Below, in pieces: positions 16,331 to 25,579 of a stretch of DNA of 64,000 nucleotides; position 1 is the first letter of the stretch, and the number at the start of each line of letters is the position of its first letter. The stretch spans positions 124,001-188,000 of the forward strand of contig NZ_DALZYX010000003.1 of assembly GCF_031987975.1 (NCBI RefSeq). Reading direction: 5' to 3'. The position numbers and the translations under genes were made by a program. This DNA is from Pseudescherichia sp031987975 (lineage in GTDB: Bacteria > Pseudomonadota > Gammaproteobacteria > Enterobacterales > Enterobacteriaceae). The notes under the pieces are model-generated. The model searched no databases. It had not been told where the DNA came from and worked only from the letters and a program-made list of their open reading frames with translations.

Positions 16331-18892
16331 ATGAGTACACTAGAGAATTTCGACGCCCATACGCCCATGATGCAGCAGTACCTGAAGCTGAAAGCCCAGC
16401 ATCCGGACATCCTGCTCTTCTACAGGATGGGCGATTTTTATGAGCTGTTTTATGACGATGCGAAGCGCGCCTCGCAGCTGATGGACATCTCCCTGACCAA
16501 ACGCGGCGCGTCGGCCGGAGAGCCAATTCCGATGGCGGGCGTGCCGCACCACGCGGTAGAGAACTATCTGGCGAAGCTGGTCAGCCTCGGCGAGTCGGTG
16601 GCGATCTGCGAGCAGATTGGCGATCCAGCCACCAGTAAGGGACCCGTTGAGCGTAAGGTGGTGCGCATCGTGACGCCCGGCACCATCAGCGACGAAGCGC
16701 TGCTGCACGAGCGCCAGGATAACCTGCTGGCCGCGCTCTGGCAGGACAGCAAGGGCTTTGGTTACGCCACCCTGGATATCAGCTCCGGGCGTTTTCGCCT
16801 GAGCGAGCCTGCCGATCGCGAAACCATGGCTGCCGAGCTACAGCGTACCAACCCAGCTGAGCTGCTCTACGCCGAAGACTTTGCCGAGACCGCGCTGATT
16901 GAGGGCCGTCGCGGTCTGCGCCGTCGTCCGCTGTGGGAGTTTGAGATCGACACCGCTCGCCAGCAGCTAAACCTACAGTTCGGCACGCGCGATCTGGTGG
17001 GTTTTGGCGTAGAGAACGCGACGCGGGGTCTCTGCGCTGCAGGCTGCCTGCTGCAATACGTGAAGGATACCCAGCGCACCTCCCTGCCCCACATCCGGGC
17101 GATCACGATGGAGCGCCAGCAGGACAGCATCATTATGGATGCCGCCACCCGCCGCAACCTGGAGATTACCCAGAACCTGGCCGGCGGCATTGAGAATACC
17201 CTGGCCTCGGTGCTCGACTGCACGGTCACGCCGATGGGTAGCCGGATGCTCAAGCGCTGGCTGCATATGCCGGTGCGCGACACCAAAACCTTGACAGAGC
17301 GCCAGCAGACCATTGCCGCGCTACAGGATGCCACGACCGAGCTGCAGCCGGTGCTGCGCCAGGTGGGCGATCTGGAGCGTATTCTGGCGCGTCTGGCGCT
17401 GCGCACGGCTCGCCCGCGCGATCTGGCCCGCATGCGCCACACCTTCCAGCAGCTACCAACGCTGCGGGAGATGCTGGCCGAGGTTAACAGCGCGCCGGTA
17501 CAGCGACTGCGAGAGACGATGGGCGAATTTAGCGAGCTGCGCGAGCTGCTGGAGCGGGCGATTATCGACGCCCCACCGGTGCTGGTGCGCGACGGCGGCG
17601 TGATCGCCCCCGGCTATCACGCCGAGCTGGACGAGTGGCGAGCGCTGGCGGATGGCGCAACGGATTATCTCGATAAGCTGGAGATCCGCGAGCGCGAGAA
17701 GCTGGGCCTCGACACGCTGAAGGTCGGCTATAACGCAGTGCACGGCTACTTTATTCAGATCAGCCGCGGCCAGAGCCAGCACGCGCCGATCCACTACGTA
17801 CGCCGCCAGACGTTGAAGAACGCCGAGCGCTACATCATTCCGGAATTGAAAGAGTACGAAGATAAGGTTTTAACCTCAAAAGGCAAGGCGCTGGCATTAG
17901 AGAAGCAGCTTTATGAAGAACTCTTTGACCTGCTGATGCCGCACCTGGCGGATCTCCAGCAGAGCGCCAGCGCCCTGGCCGAGCTTGACGTGCTGGTGAA
18001 CCTGGCTGAACGCGCTTATACCCTCAACTACTGCTGTCCGACCTTCAGCGATAAACCAGGCATCCGCATCAGCGAAGGCCGTCACCCGGTGGTTGAGCAG
18101 GTGCTGAACGAGCCGTTTATCGCCAACCCGCTGAACCTCTCCCCTCAGCGGCGGATGCTGATCATTACCGGGCCGAACATGGGCGGTAAAAGTACCTATA
18201 TGCGCCAGACCGCGCTAATTGCCCTGCTGGCCTATATCGGCAGCTATGTCCCAGCGCAAAAGGTTGAGATCGGCCCCATCGACCGTATCTTCACCCGTGT
18301 TGGTGCAGCGGACGATCTGGCCAGCGGCCGTTCTACCTTTATGGTCGAGATGACCGAAACCGCCAACATCCTGCATAACGCCACGGAGAACAGCCTGGTG
18401 CTGATGGATGAGATTGGACGCGGCACGTCCACCTACGATGGCCTGTCGCTGGCGTGGGCCTGTGCAGAGAACCTGGCGAACCGTATTAAGGCGCTGACCC
18501 TGTTTGCTACCCACTATTTCGAGCTGACCCAGCTGCCAGAGAAGATGGAGGGCGTTGCCAATGTGCATCTCGATGCACTCGAGCACGGGGACACCATCGC
18601 CTTTATGCACAGCGTGCAGGATGGCGCAGCAAGCAAAAGCTACGGTCTGGCGGTTGCGGCCCTGGCCGGCGTGCCGAAAGAGGTGATCAAGCGGGCGCGG
18701 CAGAAGCTTCGCGAGCTGGAGAGTATTACGCCAAACGCGGCGGCAACCCAGGTTGATGGCACTCAGATGTCTCTGCTCGCGCCTCCTGAGGAGACCAGCC
18801 CGGCGGTTGAGGCGCTGGAGGCTCTCGATCCTGACACTCTTACCCCGCGGCAGGCGCTGGAGTGGATCTATCGCCTTAAGAATATGGTGTAG
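16331..18892 (+). CDS. mutS: MutS, DNA mismatch recognition ATPase
   Basis: This 853-residue protein, the same length as E. coli MutS, recognises mismatches and recruits MutL. The mismatch-probing Phe36 and Glu38 lie in GDFYELF. The ABC-type ATPase has Walker A GPNMGGKST (about 615) and Walker B LVLMDEIGRGTSTYDG, followed by the signature-linked ATHYFELT block. The C-terminal tetramerisation tail ends ALEWIYRLKNMV. The interval between mutS and rpoS is known to vary among enterics; here it carries osmC. Confidence 0.99.
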   Translation: MSTLENFDAHTPMMQQYLKLKAQHPDILLFYRMGDFYELFYDDAKRASQLMDISLTKRGASAGEPIPMAGVPHHAVENYLAKLVSLGESVAICEQIGDPATSKGPVERKVVRIVTPGTISDEALLHERQDNLLAALWQDSKGFGYATLDISSGRFRLSEPADRETMAAELQRTNPAELLYAEDFAETALIEGRRGLRRRPLWEFEIDTARQQLNLQFGTRDLVGFGVENATRGLCAAGCLLQYVKDTQRTSLPHIRAITMERQQDSIIMDAATRRNLEITQNLAGGIENTLASVLDCTVTPMGSRMLKRWLHMPVRDTKTLTERQQTIAALQDATTELQPVLRQVGDLERILARLALRTARPRDLARMRHTFQQLPTLREMLAEVNSAPVQRLRETMGEFSELRELLERAIIDAPPVLVRDGGVIAPGYHAELDEWRALADGATDYLDKLEIREREKLGLDTLKVGYNAVHGYFIQISRGQSQHAPIHYVRRQTLKNAERYIIPELKEYEDKVLTSKGKALALEKQLYEELFDLLMPHLADLQQSASALAELDVLVNLAERAYTLNYCCPTFSDKPGIRISEGRHPVVEQVLNEPFIANPLNLSPQRRMLIITGPNMGGKSTYMRQTALIALLAYIGSYVPAQKVEIGPIDRIFTRVGAADDLASGRSTFMVEMTETANILHNATENSLVLMDEIGRGTSTYDGLSLAWACAENLANRIKALTLFATHYFELTQLPEKMEGVANVHLDALEHGDTIAFMHSVQDGAASKSYGLAVAALAGVPKEVIKRARQKLRELESITPNAAATQVDGTQMSLLAPPEETSPAVEALEALDPDTLTPRQALEWIYRLKNMV

Positions 18893-18954
18893 TTTTCTGC
18901 GGGCCGGGTCTGAGCTTCTATACTTATGTTTTCATCCAAAAAAGGAGCGAACTG

Positions 18955-19383
18955 ATGACAATCCATAAGAAAGGTCAGGCCCACTGGGAAGGCGATATCA
19001 AAGGCGGCAAAGGTACCATCTCTACCGAGAGTGGCGCGCTAAAGCAGCAGCCTTACGGATTTAACACCCGCTTTGAAGGCGCTGCCGGGACCAACCCGGA
19101 AGAGCTGATTGGCGCGGCGCATGCGGGCTGCTTCTCTATGGCGCTGTCATTGATGCTGGGTGAAGAGGGTTATACCCCGGAGAGCATTGATACTACGGCT
19201 GACGTATCGCTGGATAAGTCTGGAGAGGGCTTTGCGATCACTAAAATCGCGCTGACCAGCACGGTGAAAGTGCCCGGCATTGAAAAAGAAACTTTCGATA
19301 AAATTATCAATAAAGCCAAAGCAGGCTGCCCGGTCTCTCAGCTGATCAAAGCTGAGATTACGCTGGACTATACCCTGAATTAA
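18955..19383 (+). CDS. osmC: OsmC, organic hydroperoxide peroxiredoxin
   Basis: A 142-residue OsmC-family thiol peroxidase that reduces organic hydroperoxides. The peroxidatic Cys is in AAHAGCFSMALSL and the resolving Cys in AKAGCPVSQLIKAE; the N-terminus MTIHKKGQAHWEGDIK is nearly identical to E. coli OsmC. AAGGAGCGAACTG precedes the ATG. In E. coli osmC is far from mutS and is RpoS-dependent; here it sits between mutS and rpoS, convergent with rpoS. Confidence 0.96.
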   Translation: MTIHKKGQAHWEGDIKGGKGTISTESGALKQQPYGFNTRFEGAAGTNPEELIGAAHAGCFSMALSLMLGEEGYTPESIDTTADVSLDKSGEGFAITKIALTSTVKVPGIEKETFDKIINKAKAGCPVSQLIKAEITLDYTLN

Positions 19384-19390
19384 TCGGAGC

Positions 19391-19430
19391 ACGCCGGGCG
19401 GCGGCTCTGCTTTGCCCGGCCTACGGTAGG
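19391..19430. repeat. REP-type palindromic element
   Basis: GCCGGGCGGCGGCTCTGC...GCCCGGCCTAC has the GCCGGG / CCCGGCCTAC arms of enterobacterial REP sequences, here partly degenerate, in the osmC-rpoS convergent gap. Confidence 0.65.
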
Positions 19431-19442
19431 CCCGTGTAAAAG

Positions 19443-19472
19443 AAAAAGGCCAGTCATATGACTGGCCTTTTT
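19443..19472. terminator. Bidirectional rho-independent terminator (osmC / rpoS)
   Basis: A perfect 30-bp palindrome: five A, GGCCAGTCAT, its complement, five T. It gives a GC-rich stem with A/T tails on both strands, serving the convergent osmC (+) and rpoS (-) transcripts. Confidence 0.9.
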
Positions 19473-19486
19473 TGGAATGGTGTCGC

Positions 19487-20593
19487 TTATTCGCGGAACA
19501 GCGCTTCGATATTCAGCCCCTGCGTCTGCAGAATTTCGCGCAGACGACGCAGACCTTCAACCTGAATCTGACGAACGCGTTCACGAGTCAGGCCAATCTC
19601 ACGGCCCACATCCTCAAGCGTTGCAGCTTCATAGCCCAGCAGACCGAAACGACGTGCCAGCACCTCACGCTGTTTGGCGTTCAGTTCGAACAGCCATTTG
19701 ACGATGCTCTGTTTCATGTCATCGTCCTGCGTGGTGTCTTCCGGACCGTTATCTTTCTCATCGGCCAGGATATCCAGCAGCGCTTTTTCGGAATCTCCAC
19801 CCAATGGGGTGTCTACCGAGGTAATGCGCTCGTTGAGACGCAGCATACGGCTTACATCATCAACCGGTTTATCAAGCTGTTCGGCAATCTCTTCCGCACT
19901 TGGCTCGTGGTCCAGCTTATGGGACAGTTCACGCGCGGTACGCAGATAGACGTTCAGCTCTTTAACGATATGGATTGGCAGACGGATCGTCCGGGTCTGG
20001 TTCATGATTGCCCGTTCGATGGTCTGACGAATCCACCAGGTTGCATAAGTTGAGAAACGGAACCCGCGTTCCGGGTCAAACTTCTCAACGGCGCGGATCA
20101 GCCCCAGGTTACCCTCTTCAATCAGATCCAGCAGAGCCAGACCACGATTGCTGTAACGACGGGCGATCTTCACAACCAGACGCAGGTTACTTTCAATCAT
20201 GCGACGGCGTGNNNNNNNNNNNNNNNNNNNNNNNNNNNNNNNNNNNNNNNNNNNNNNNNNNNNNNNNNNNNNNNNNNNNNNNNNNNNNNNNNNNNNNNNN
20301 NNNNNNNNNNNCATGCGACGGCGTGATGCAACGTCTCCACGCAGTGCGCGACGCGCGAAGTAAACTTCTTCTTCAGCCGTAAGCAGAGGAGAATAACCAA
20401 TCTCTCCCAGATACAGCTGAGTAGCGTCAAGCACTCGCTGTGTTGCTCCCTGAGATAACAGCTCCTCTTCGGCTAACTCGTTATCACTGGGTTCCTCTTC
20501 ATTCAGGACTTTCTCATCGAAAGCCTCAACTCCGTTCTCATCAAATTCCGCGTCTTCATTTAAATCATGAACTTTCAGCGTATTCTGACTCAT
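19487..20593 (-). CDS. rpoS: RpoS, stationary-phase sigma factor (interrupted by an assembly gap)
   Basis: Sigma-38, master regulator of the general stress response. The frame contains 100 N (20212-20311) flanked on both sides by the same 14 bases (catgcgacggcgtg). Removing the N run plus one copy of the overlap deletes 114 nt, exactly 38 codons, and joins ASRRRM directly to IESNLRLVVKIARR. This yields a 330-residue protein, the length of E. coli RpoS, so the gene is probably intact. Region 2 (FSTYATWWIRQTIERA) and region 4 HTH (LEDVGREIGLTRERVRQIQVE) are present. Confidence 0.96.
   Translation of the reverse strand: MSQNTLKVHDLNEDAEFDENGVEAFDEKVLNEEEPSDNELAEEELLSQGATQRVLDATQLYLGEIGYSPLLTAEEEVYFARRALRGDVASRRRMXXXXXXXXXXXXXXXXXXXXXXXXXXXXXXXXXXRRRMIESNLRLVVKIARRYSNRGLALLDLIEEGNLGLIRAVEKFDPERGFRFSTYATWWIRQTIERAIMNQTRTIRLPIHIVKELNVYLRTARELSHKLDHEPSAEEIAEQLDKPVDDVSRMLRLNERITSVDTPLGGDSEKALLDILADEKDNGPEDTTQDDDMKQSIVKWLFELNAKQREVLARRFGLLGYEAATLEDVGREIGLTRERVRQIQVEGLRRLREILQTQGLNIEALFRE
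20212..20311. other. Assembly gap (100 N) inside rpoS
   Basis: Exactly 100 N. The 14 bases to the left (20198-20211) recur immediately to the right (20312-20325), indicating overlapping contig ends joined with an arbitrary spacer. Confidence 0.95.
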
Positions 20594-20714
20594 AAGGTGG
20601 CTCCTACCCGTGATCCCTGAACAAAATCTCCATGCTTCCTTCTTTTATTCGAGGCAGCAGCATTTACGCACGCTGCCACGGCAAAGCAAAGGATAGCATA
20701 ACGACTTTGCCAAA
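20594..20714 (-). promoter_or_regulatory. rpoS 5' leader (sRNA-controlled)
   Basis: The nlpD-rpoS spacer ends GGGTAGGAGCCACCTT before ATG, as in E. coli. In E. coli this leader folds over the ribosome binding site and is opened by DsrA, RprA and ArcZ with Hfq; the main rpoS promoter lies within nlpD. Control here is inferred from similarity. Confidence 0.6.
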
Positions 20715-21854
20715 TTATCGCTGCGGCAAATAACGCAGCGGGTTTACGGATTTCCCCTTGTAACGAATTTCAAAATGCAAACGTGTAGAACTGGTTCCGG
20801 TGCTACCCATAGTAGCTATCTTCTGCCCCGCCTTAATGTCTTGTTGTTCCCGGACCAGCATTGTGTCGTTATGGGCGTAGGCACTCAGGTAATCATCGTT
20901 ATGTTTGATGATAATAAGATTACCGTAACCGCGCAGAGCGTTCCCGGCATATACCACGCGTCCATCTGCGGTCGCGACGATAGCCTGGCCTTTCGACCCT
21001 GCGATATCGATCCCTTTATTGCCACCTTCGGTTGCAGAGAAGTTATCGATAACATTGCCATCAGTTGGCCAGCGCCAGGATGAAATCGGCGCGCTGGTAG
21101 AGGTACTGCTGGCTGTCGGTTCGGTCGTACTAACAGATGGCGCTGTAACAGGCGCTGTGACTACCGTCGCAGGCTTATTGTTAGGCAACATTTTGTTAGC
21201 ACTCTGTTCACCTGAGTCCTCAGAATACGTAATTGTGGGTTGCGGCGCAACTACTACGGTTGAATTTTGTGCAGGTTGCGTCACGATTCCTTGTGCGGAA
21301 GCATCAGCCTGGGTGATTGCGTTACCGCCAGTTATTGGCGTACCGGATGGGTTTCCAACTTGCAGAACCTGCCCGACATTCAGGCTATACGGGGCGGCAA
21401 CGCTATTTCGCTGGGCCAGATCGCGGAAATCGTTACCGGTTACCCAGGCAATGTAAAACAGTGTATCACCGCGTTTCACAGTGTAAGTGCTACCGCCGGT
21501 ATAGCTACCTTTCGGAATGTTCCCATACTGGCGATTGTAAACAATTCGGCCATTTTGCGTCTGAACCGGCTGCGAAACCACCGGCTGGGCAGTTGATGGC
21601 TGGATCGTCGTTGGCGGTGTGATAACCGGCTGAACCGGCTGAATTTGCGGAGCCTGCTGCGGCGTGCTGCCCATCTTCGGTGGAGGGGTAATTAACATTC
21701 CGGATTCGGTGCTGCTGCCTGATGCGCTGCTGCCGTCTACGGAGCTGACCGGCGCGGGTGGATTACCAGAATTTGAGCATCCTGCCAGCCAGAGCGAAAC
21801 CAGTGACAATGCCGCAATCCGGCTTAAGGTGAATGTTGGGCTTCCCGTGCTCAT
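20715..21854 (-). CDS. nlpD: NlpD, LysM/M23 activator of amidase AmiC
   Basis: A 379-residue outer-membrane lipoprotein, same length as in E. coli, that activates the septal amidase AmiC at division. The lipobox is LWLAGCSNSG. One LysM domain (TYTVKRGDTLFYIAWVTG, about 123-170) binds peptidoglycan, a Gln/Pro/Thr-rich linker follows, and the C-terminus is an M23-fold domain (SSWRWPTDGNVIDNF onwards) that is a degenerate, non-hydrolytic LytM domain in this family. It lies between pcm and rpoS and by analogy houses the main rpoS promoter. Confidence 0.96.
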   Translation of the reverse strand: MSTGSPTFTLSRIAALSLVSLWLAGCSNSGNPPAPVSSVDGSSASGSSTESGMLITPPPKMGSTPQQAPQIQPVQPVITPPTTIQPSTAQPVVSQPVQTQNGRIVYNRQYGNIPKGSYTGGSTYTVKRGDTLFYIAWVTGNDFRDLAQRNSVAAPYSLNVGQVLQVGNPSGTPITGGNAITQADASAQGIVTQPAQNSTVVVAPQPTITYSEDSGEQSANKMLPNNKPATVVTAPVTAPSVSTTEPTASSTSTSAPISSWRWPTDGNVIDNFSATEGGNKGIDIAGSKGQAIVATADGRVVYAGNALRGYGNLIIIKHNDDYLSAYAHNDTMLVREQQDIKAGQKIATMGSTGTSSTRLHFEIRYKGKSVNPLRYLPQR

Positions 21855-21962
21855 TTATCCCCCAAAAATGTATTTACTTGTGCGTGTTGAAAACCGTAGC
21901 GTAATGTAACGCCGCCCACCTTACGCTTAAACTCGCTGAAAACTTTAGGAAAAATCCGGGTC

Positions 21963-22589
21963 TCAGGCCAGTTCCCCTTTCACCAGCGGGACGAAACGTA
22001 CATCTTCCACGGTTTCGATGATAAATTCGCTTCCCCGCCGATGGATGCACTTGAGCTGCTGATGCTCATCGCCCACGGGCAAAACGAGAATGCCGCCGTT
22101 ATCCAGCTGCGACAGAAGCGCGGCGGGGATCTCCGGCGGTGCGGCCGTCACGATAATGGCATCAAACGGGGCGCGTGCCTGCCACCCCTGCCAGCCATCG
22201 CCATGACGGGTTGAAACATTATGCAGATCGAGCTGCTTCAGACGGCGACGCGCCTGCCACTGCAAGCCCTTGATTCGCTCGACGGAGCAGACATGGCGAA
22301 CCAGATGCGCCAGAATTGCGGTCTGGTAGCCTGAGCCGGTGCCAATCTCCAGCACCCTTGAGTCCGGCGTCAGCGCCAGCAGTTCGGTCATACGCGCTAC
22401 CATATAGGGCTGCGAAATGGTCTGCCCCTGGCCAATAGGTAACGCGACGTTCTCCCACGCTTTGTGTTCAAACGCTTCATCAATGAATTTCTCACGGGGA
22501 ACCCGTGCGATAGCCTCCAGGACATGCTCATCTTTGATGCCCTGGCTGCGTAACTGATCGAGAAGGGCTTGTACGCGTCTGCTTACCAT
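21963..22589 (-). CDS. pcm: Pcm, L-isoaspartyl protein carboxyl methyltransferase
   Basis: A 208-residue SAM-dependent enzyme that methylates isoaspartyl residues to start repair of aged proteins. The substrate-loop IGQGQTISQPYMVARM and SAM motif VLEIGTGSGYQTAIL are visible, plus IIVTAAPPEIP. Length equals E. coli Pcm. It overlaps the surE stop by 7 nt and belongs to the surE-pcm-nlpD stationary-phase survival cluster. Confidence 0.97.
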   Translation of the reverse strand: MVSRRVQALLDQLRSQGIKDEHVLEAIARVPREKFIDEAFEHKAWENVALPIGQGQTISQPYMVARMTELLALTPDSRVLEIGTGSGYQTAILAHLVRHVCSVERIKGLQWQARRRLKQLDLHNVSTRHGDGWQGWQARAPFDAIIVTAAPPEIPAALLSQLDNGGILVLPVGDEHQQLKCIHRRGSEFIIETVEDVRFVPLVKGELA

Positions 22590-23344
22590 TGCGTGTTCAC
22601 TCCGGCACGGCTTAACCAGTCCGAAACAACATCATGCGCGCTGTGTGCGGTAAGATCCACATGCAGCGGCGTTACCGAGACGTAGCCTTCATCTACGGCA
22701 GCAAAGTCGGTGTCCGGCCCGGCGTCGTGCTTCTCACCCGGCGGACCAATCCAGTAAAGCGTATTGCCGCGCGGATCCTCCTGCGGGATCACCTTATCCG
22801 CCGGATGGCGGCTGCCGCAGCGGGTGACGCGGATGCCTTTGATCTCATCAAGAGGCAGATCGGGCACGTTGATATTCAGGATACGGCCGGTGCGCAGCGG
22901 CTCACGACTCAGAGCGCGCAGAATCGAGCAGGTCACGGCGGCGGCGGTGTCATAGTGCTTATAGCCGTTAAGCGAGACCGCCAGCGCAGGAAAACCAAGA
23001 TGACGCCCTTCCATTGCCGCCGCCACCGTCCCGGAGTAGATCACATCGTCGCCGAGGTTTGGCCCGGCGTTGATCCCGGCAATCACCACGTCCGGACGCG
23101 GGCGCATCAGGGCATTGACGCCCAGAAAGACGCAGTCGGTAGGCGTGCCCATCTGCACGGCGATATCGCCGTTCTCGAAGGTAAAGGTGCGAAGGGAAGA
23201 TTCCAGCGTCAGGGAGTTAGAGGCTCCGCTGCGGTTACGATCGGGCGCGACAACCTGCACATCGGCAAATTCCCGTAAAGCATGAGCCAGGGTCTGAATA
23301 CCTGGCGCATGGATCCCATCATCGTTACTCAGCAATATTCGCAT
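22583..23344 (-). CDS. surE: SurE, 5'/3'-nucleotidase
   Basis: A 253-residue metal-dependent survival phosphatase acting on nucleoside monophosphates and polyphosphate. The metal-binding Asp pair lies in MRILLSNDDGIHAPG; Ser and Asn ligands are in NRSGASNSLT and INAGPNLGDDVIYSGT. The ATG at 23344 gives the E. coli start (MRILLSNDDG); a GTG two codons upstream is also in frame. It overlaps truD by 20 bp. Confidence 0.97.
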   Translation of the reverse strand: MRILLSNDDGIHAPGIQTLAHALREFADVQVVAPDRNRSGASNSLTLESSLRTFTFENGDIAVQMGTPTDCVFLGVNALMRPRPDVVIAGINAGPNLGDDVIYSGTVAAAMEGRHLGFPALAVSLNGYKHYDTAAAVTCSILRALSREPLRTGRILNINVPDLPLDEIKGIRVTRCGSRHPADKVIPQEDPRGNTLYWIGPPGEKHDAGPDTDFAAVDEGYVSVTPLHVDLTAHSAHDVVSDWLSRAGVNTQW

Positions 23345-24374
23345 AATCACCCGAGGTATTGATAAGTTCCCTTACTACGCTGGTGGCAAAGCTACCGGCT
23401 GGCAACCAGAAGCGCAGTTCGACTGTGACGTCATCCCACCACTCCCAGCTTAGCTGCTGCGGATAGAGCAGCGCGGCCCGGCGCGAAGCCTCAACCTTTT
23501 CGCGCACCAGCAGAGACTGCAGCAGAGGCGAATCGCTAATGGCCGCCTCTTCACGCGCCAGCGCCTCACGCTGGGTTCCCCACTCGCCGGTACCCGGCAG
23601 CGCAGCGGTAATCATTAACGCTTTGTCATCGACGCGCGTCTGTAGCGCCGCCAGCTCTTCCTGCGTTGCCACGAACCAGCTTCCGCGCCCCGCTAATTGT
23701 AGCGCATCGCCGTCAACAACTTGATTAAAGTCCGCTTTTTTCAGGCGCTCGCTGACGATCTGATTAAACAACGCGCTGCGGGCCGCCGACAACCAAAAAC
23801 TGCGTTTATTGCGATCGCGCACCGGGGCATCGCTCTGCGCCCAGCGCAGCGCCCCCTGCAGGTTGCTGCCGCCGATACCAAAGCGTTGCGCGCCAAAGTA
23901 GTTCGGCACGCCCTGCTCTGCTATGGCACTGAGCCGGGCCTCAACGTCGGCACGGTCGCTTACTTCGCGCAGCACCAGGGTAAACTGGTTGCCCTGCAAC
24001 GCCCCCAGCCGCAGCTTACGCTTGTGACGGGCGTACTCCAGCACCTTACAACCTTCCAGCTGAAAGGCGCTGAGATCCGGCATCTCTTTACCCGGCACGC
24101 GGGCGCAGAGCCACTGCTCGGTCACCGCATGCTTATCTTTCTGCCCGGCAAAGCTGATCTCCCGGGCATGGATCTTGAGGAATTTTGCCAGCGCATCGGC
24201 GACAAAGCGGGTATTACAGCCGGTTTTTAGCACCCGCACCAGAATATGCTCGCCCTCGCCGTCGGGAGCGAAGCCTAAATCTTCAATCACGACGAAGTCT
24301 TCCGGGTTGGCCTTCACCAGACCGCTGCCCTGAGGTTTGCCGTGCAGGTACGTCAGCGCGTCAAACTCGGTCAT
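23325..24374 (-). CDS. truD: TruD, tRNA pseudouridine-13 synthase
   Basis: A 349-residue pseudouridine synthase modifying U13 of tRNA-Glu. The catalytic Asp lies in SFAGQKDKHAVTEQW, and the family motif NYFGAQRFGIGGSNLQ follows. Length matches E. coli. Its ATG overlaps the ispF stop (ATGA), so the two are translationally coupled. Confidence 0.97.
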   Translation of the reverse strand: MTEFDALTYLHGKPQGSGLVKANPEDFVVIEDLGFAPDGEGEHILVRVLKTGCNTRFVADALAKFLKIHAREISFAGQKDKHAVTEQWLCARVPGKEMPDLSAFQLEGCKVLEYARHKRKLRLGALQGNQFTLVLREVSDRADVEARLSAIAEQGVPNYFGAQRFGIGGSNLQGALRWAQSDAPVRDRNKRSFWLSAARSALFNQIVSERLKKADFNQVVDGDALQLAGRGSWFVATQEELAALQTRVDDKALMITAALPGTGEWGTQREALAREEAAISDSPLLQSLLVREKVEASRRAALLYPQQLSWEWWDDVTVELRFWLPAGSFATSVVRELINTSGDYANIAE

Positions 24375-24850
24375 TTAGCCGCCTTATTCAACAGCGCCAC
24401 GGCTTCACAGGCGATGCCTTCACCGCGCCCGGTAAAGCCCAGCTTCTCGGTGGTGGTGGCCTTCACGTTAACATCGTCCATATGACAACCGAGATCTTCG
24501 GCAATAAACACGCGCATCTGCGGGATGTGCGGCAGCATTTTTGGTGCCTGGGCGATAATCGTTACGTCAACGTTGCCAAGGGTATAGCCTTTCGCCTGGA
24601 TACGACGCCAGGCCTCACGCAGCAGCTCGCGGCTGTCCGCGCCTTTAAACGCCGGATCGGTGTCCGGAAAGAGTTTGCCGATATCGCCCAGTGCCGCGGC
24701 ACCAAGCAGCGCGTCGGTTAACGCATGCAGGGCTACGTCGCCATCGGAGTGCGCCAGCAGGCCTTTCTCATAAGGAATACGTACGCCGCCGATAATAATC
24801 GGGCCTTCTCCGCCAAAAGCGTGTACGTCAAAGCCGTGTCCAATACGCAT
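24371..24850 (-). CDS. ispF: IspF, MEcPP synthase
   Basis: A 159-residue trimeric zinc enzyme of the non-mevalonate isoprenoid pathway that cyclises CDP-ME-2-phosphate to MEcPP. Metal ligands are in RIGHGFDVHAFG and LAHSDGDVALHALTDALLGA; NVKATTTEKLGFTGRGEGIACEAV is the conserved C-terminal block. It lies 2 bp after ispD and precedes truD. Confidence 0.98.
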   Translation of the reverse strand: MRIGHGFDVHAFGGEGPIIIGGVRIPYEKGLLAHSDGDVALHALTDALLGAAALGDIGKLFPDTDPAFKGADSRELLREAWRRIQAKGYTLGNVDVTIIAQAPKMLPHIPQMRVFIAEDLGCHMDDVNVKATTTEKLGFTGRGEGIACEAVALLNKAAK

Positions 24851-24852
24851 TA

Positions 24853-25560
24853 TCAGTTCTCCATAGAGGCGTTACGGGTAAGATAAAATTCTGCCAGCGC
24901 CAGGTCTTCAGGCCGCGTCACTTTAATATTATCAGCGCGGCCGGCGACCAGCTCGGGATGGTAACCGCAGTGCTCCAACGCCGAAGCCTCATCGGTGATG
25001 GTTGCCCCGTCGTTAAGCGCCCGTGTCAGGCACATTTTAAGCAGCGGCAGAGGGAAAAACTGTGGGGTCAGCGCGTGCCAGAGATCGTTACGATCCACGG
25101 TGTGGGCGATAGCGCTCTTACCTGGCTCGGCGCGCTTCATGGTATCGCGCACCGGGGCGGCCAGAATGCCGCCCGTACGGCTGGTTTCACAGAGAGAGAG
25201 CAGACGAGAGAGATCGTCCTGATGCAGGCAGGGGCGAGCAGCGTCGTGCACCAGCACCCACCCGGCGTCGCCAGCAGCGTGCAGGCCAGCCAGCACCGAA
25301 TCGGCGCGCTCTGCGCCCCCATCAACGACGGTAACCTGGGGATGCTGCGCCAGCGAAAGCCCGGCGAAACGCTCATCGCCCGGACTGACGGCAATAATTA
25401 CCCTCTCAACACGCGGATTCGCCAGCAGCGCCGCAACCGTATGTTCAAGAATGGTTTTATTGCCAATCGAAAGATACTGTTTAGGGCATTCCGTTTGCAT
25501 ACGACGGCCAAATCCGGCGGCCGGTACGACGGCACAGATGGCCGGAACTATTGCTGCCAT
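24853..25560 (-). CDS. ispD: IspD, CDP-ME synthase (MEP cytidylyltransferase)
   Basis: A 235-residue cytidylyltransferase that couples CTP to MEP in isoprenoid synthesis. The CTP-binding loop VVPAAGFGRRMQTECPKQYL is at the N-terminus, with WVLVHDAARPCL and GRADNIKVTRPEDL further on. The ATG at 25560 matches the E. coli N-terminus region; the frame continues 21 codons upstream into non-homologous sequence. It lies 19 bp after ftsB. Confidence 0.97.
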   Translation of the reverse strand: MAAIVPAICAVVPAAGFGRRMQTECPKQYLSIGNKTILEHTVAALLANPRVERVIIAVSPGDERFAGLSLAQHPQVTVVDGGAERADSVLAGLHAAGDAGWVLVHDAARPCLHQDDLSRLLSLCETSRTGGILAAPVRDTMKRAEPGKSAIAHTVDRNDLWHALTPQFFPLPLLKMCLTRALNDGATITDEASALEHCGYHPELVAGRADNIKVTRPEDLALAEFYLTRNASMEN

Positions 25561-25579
25561 GTAAGAAAACCTGGGCCTG

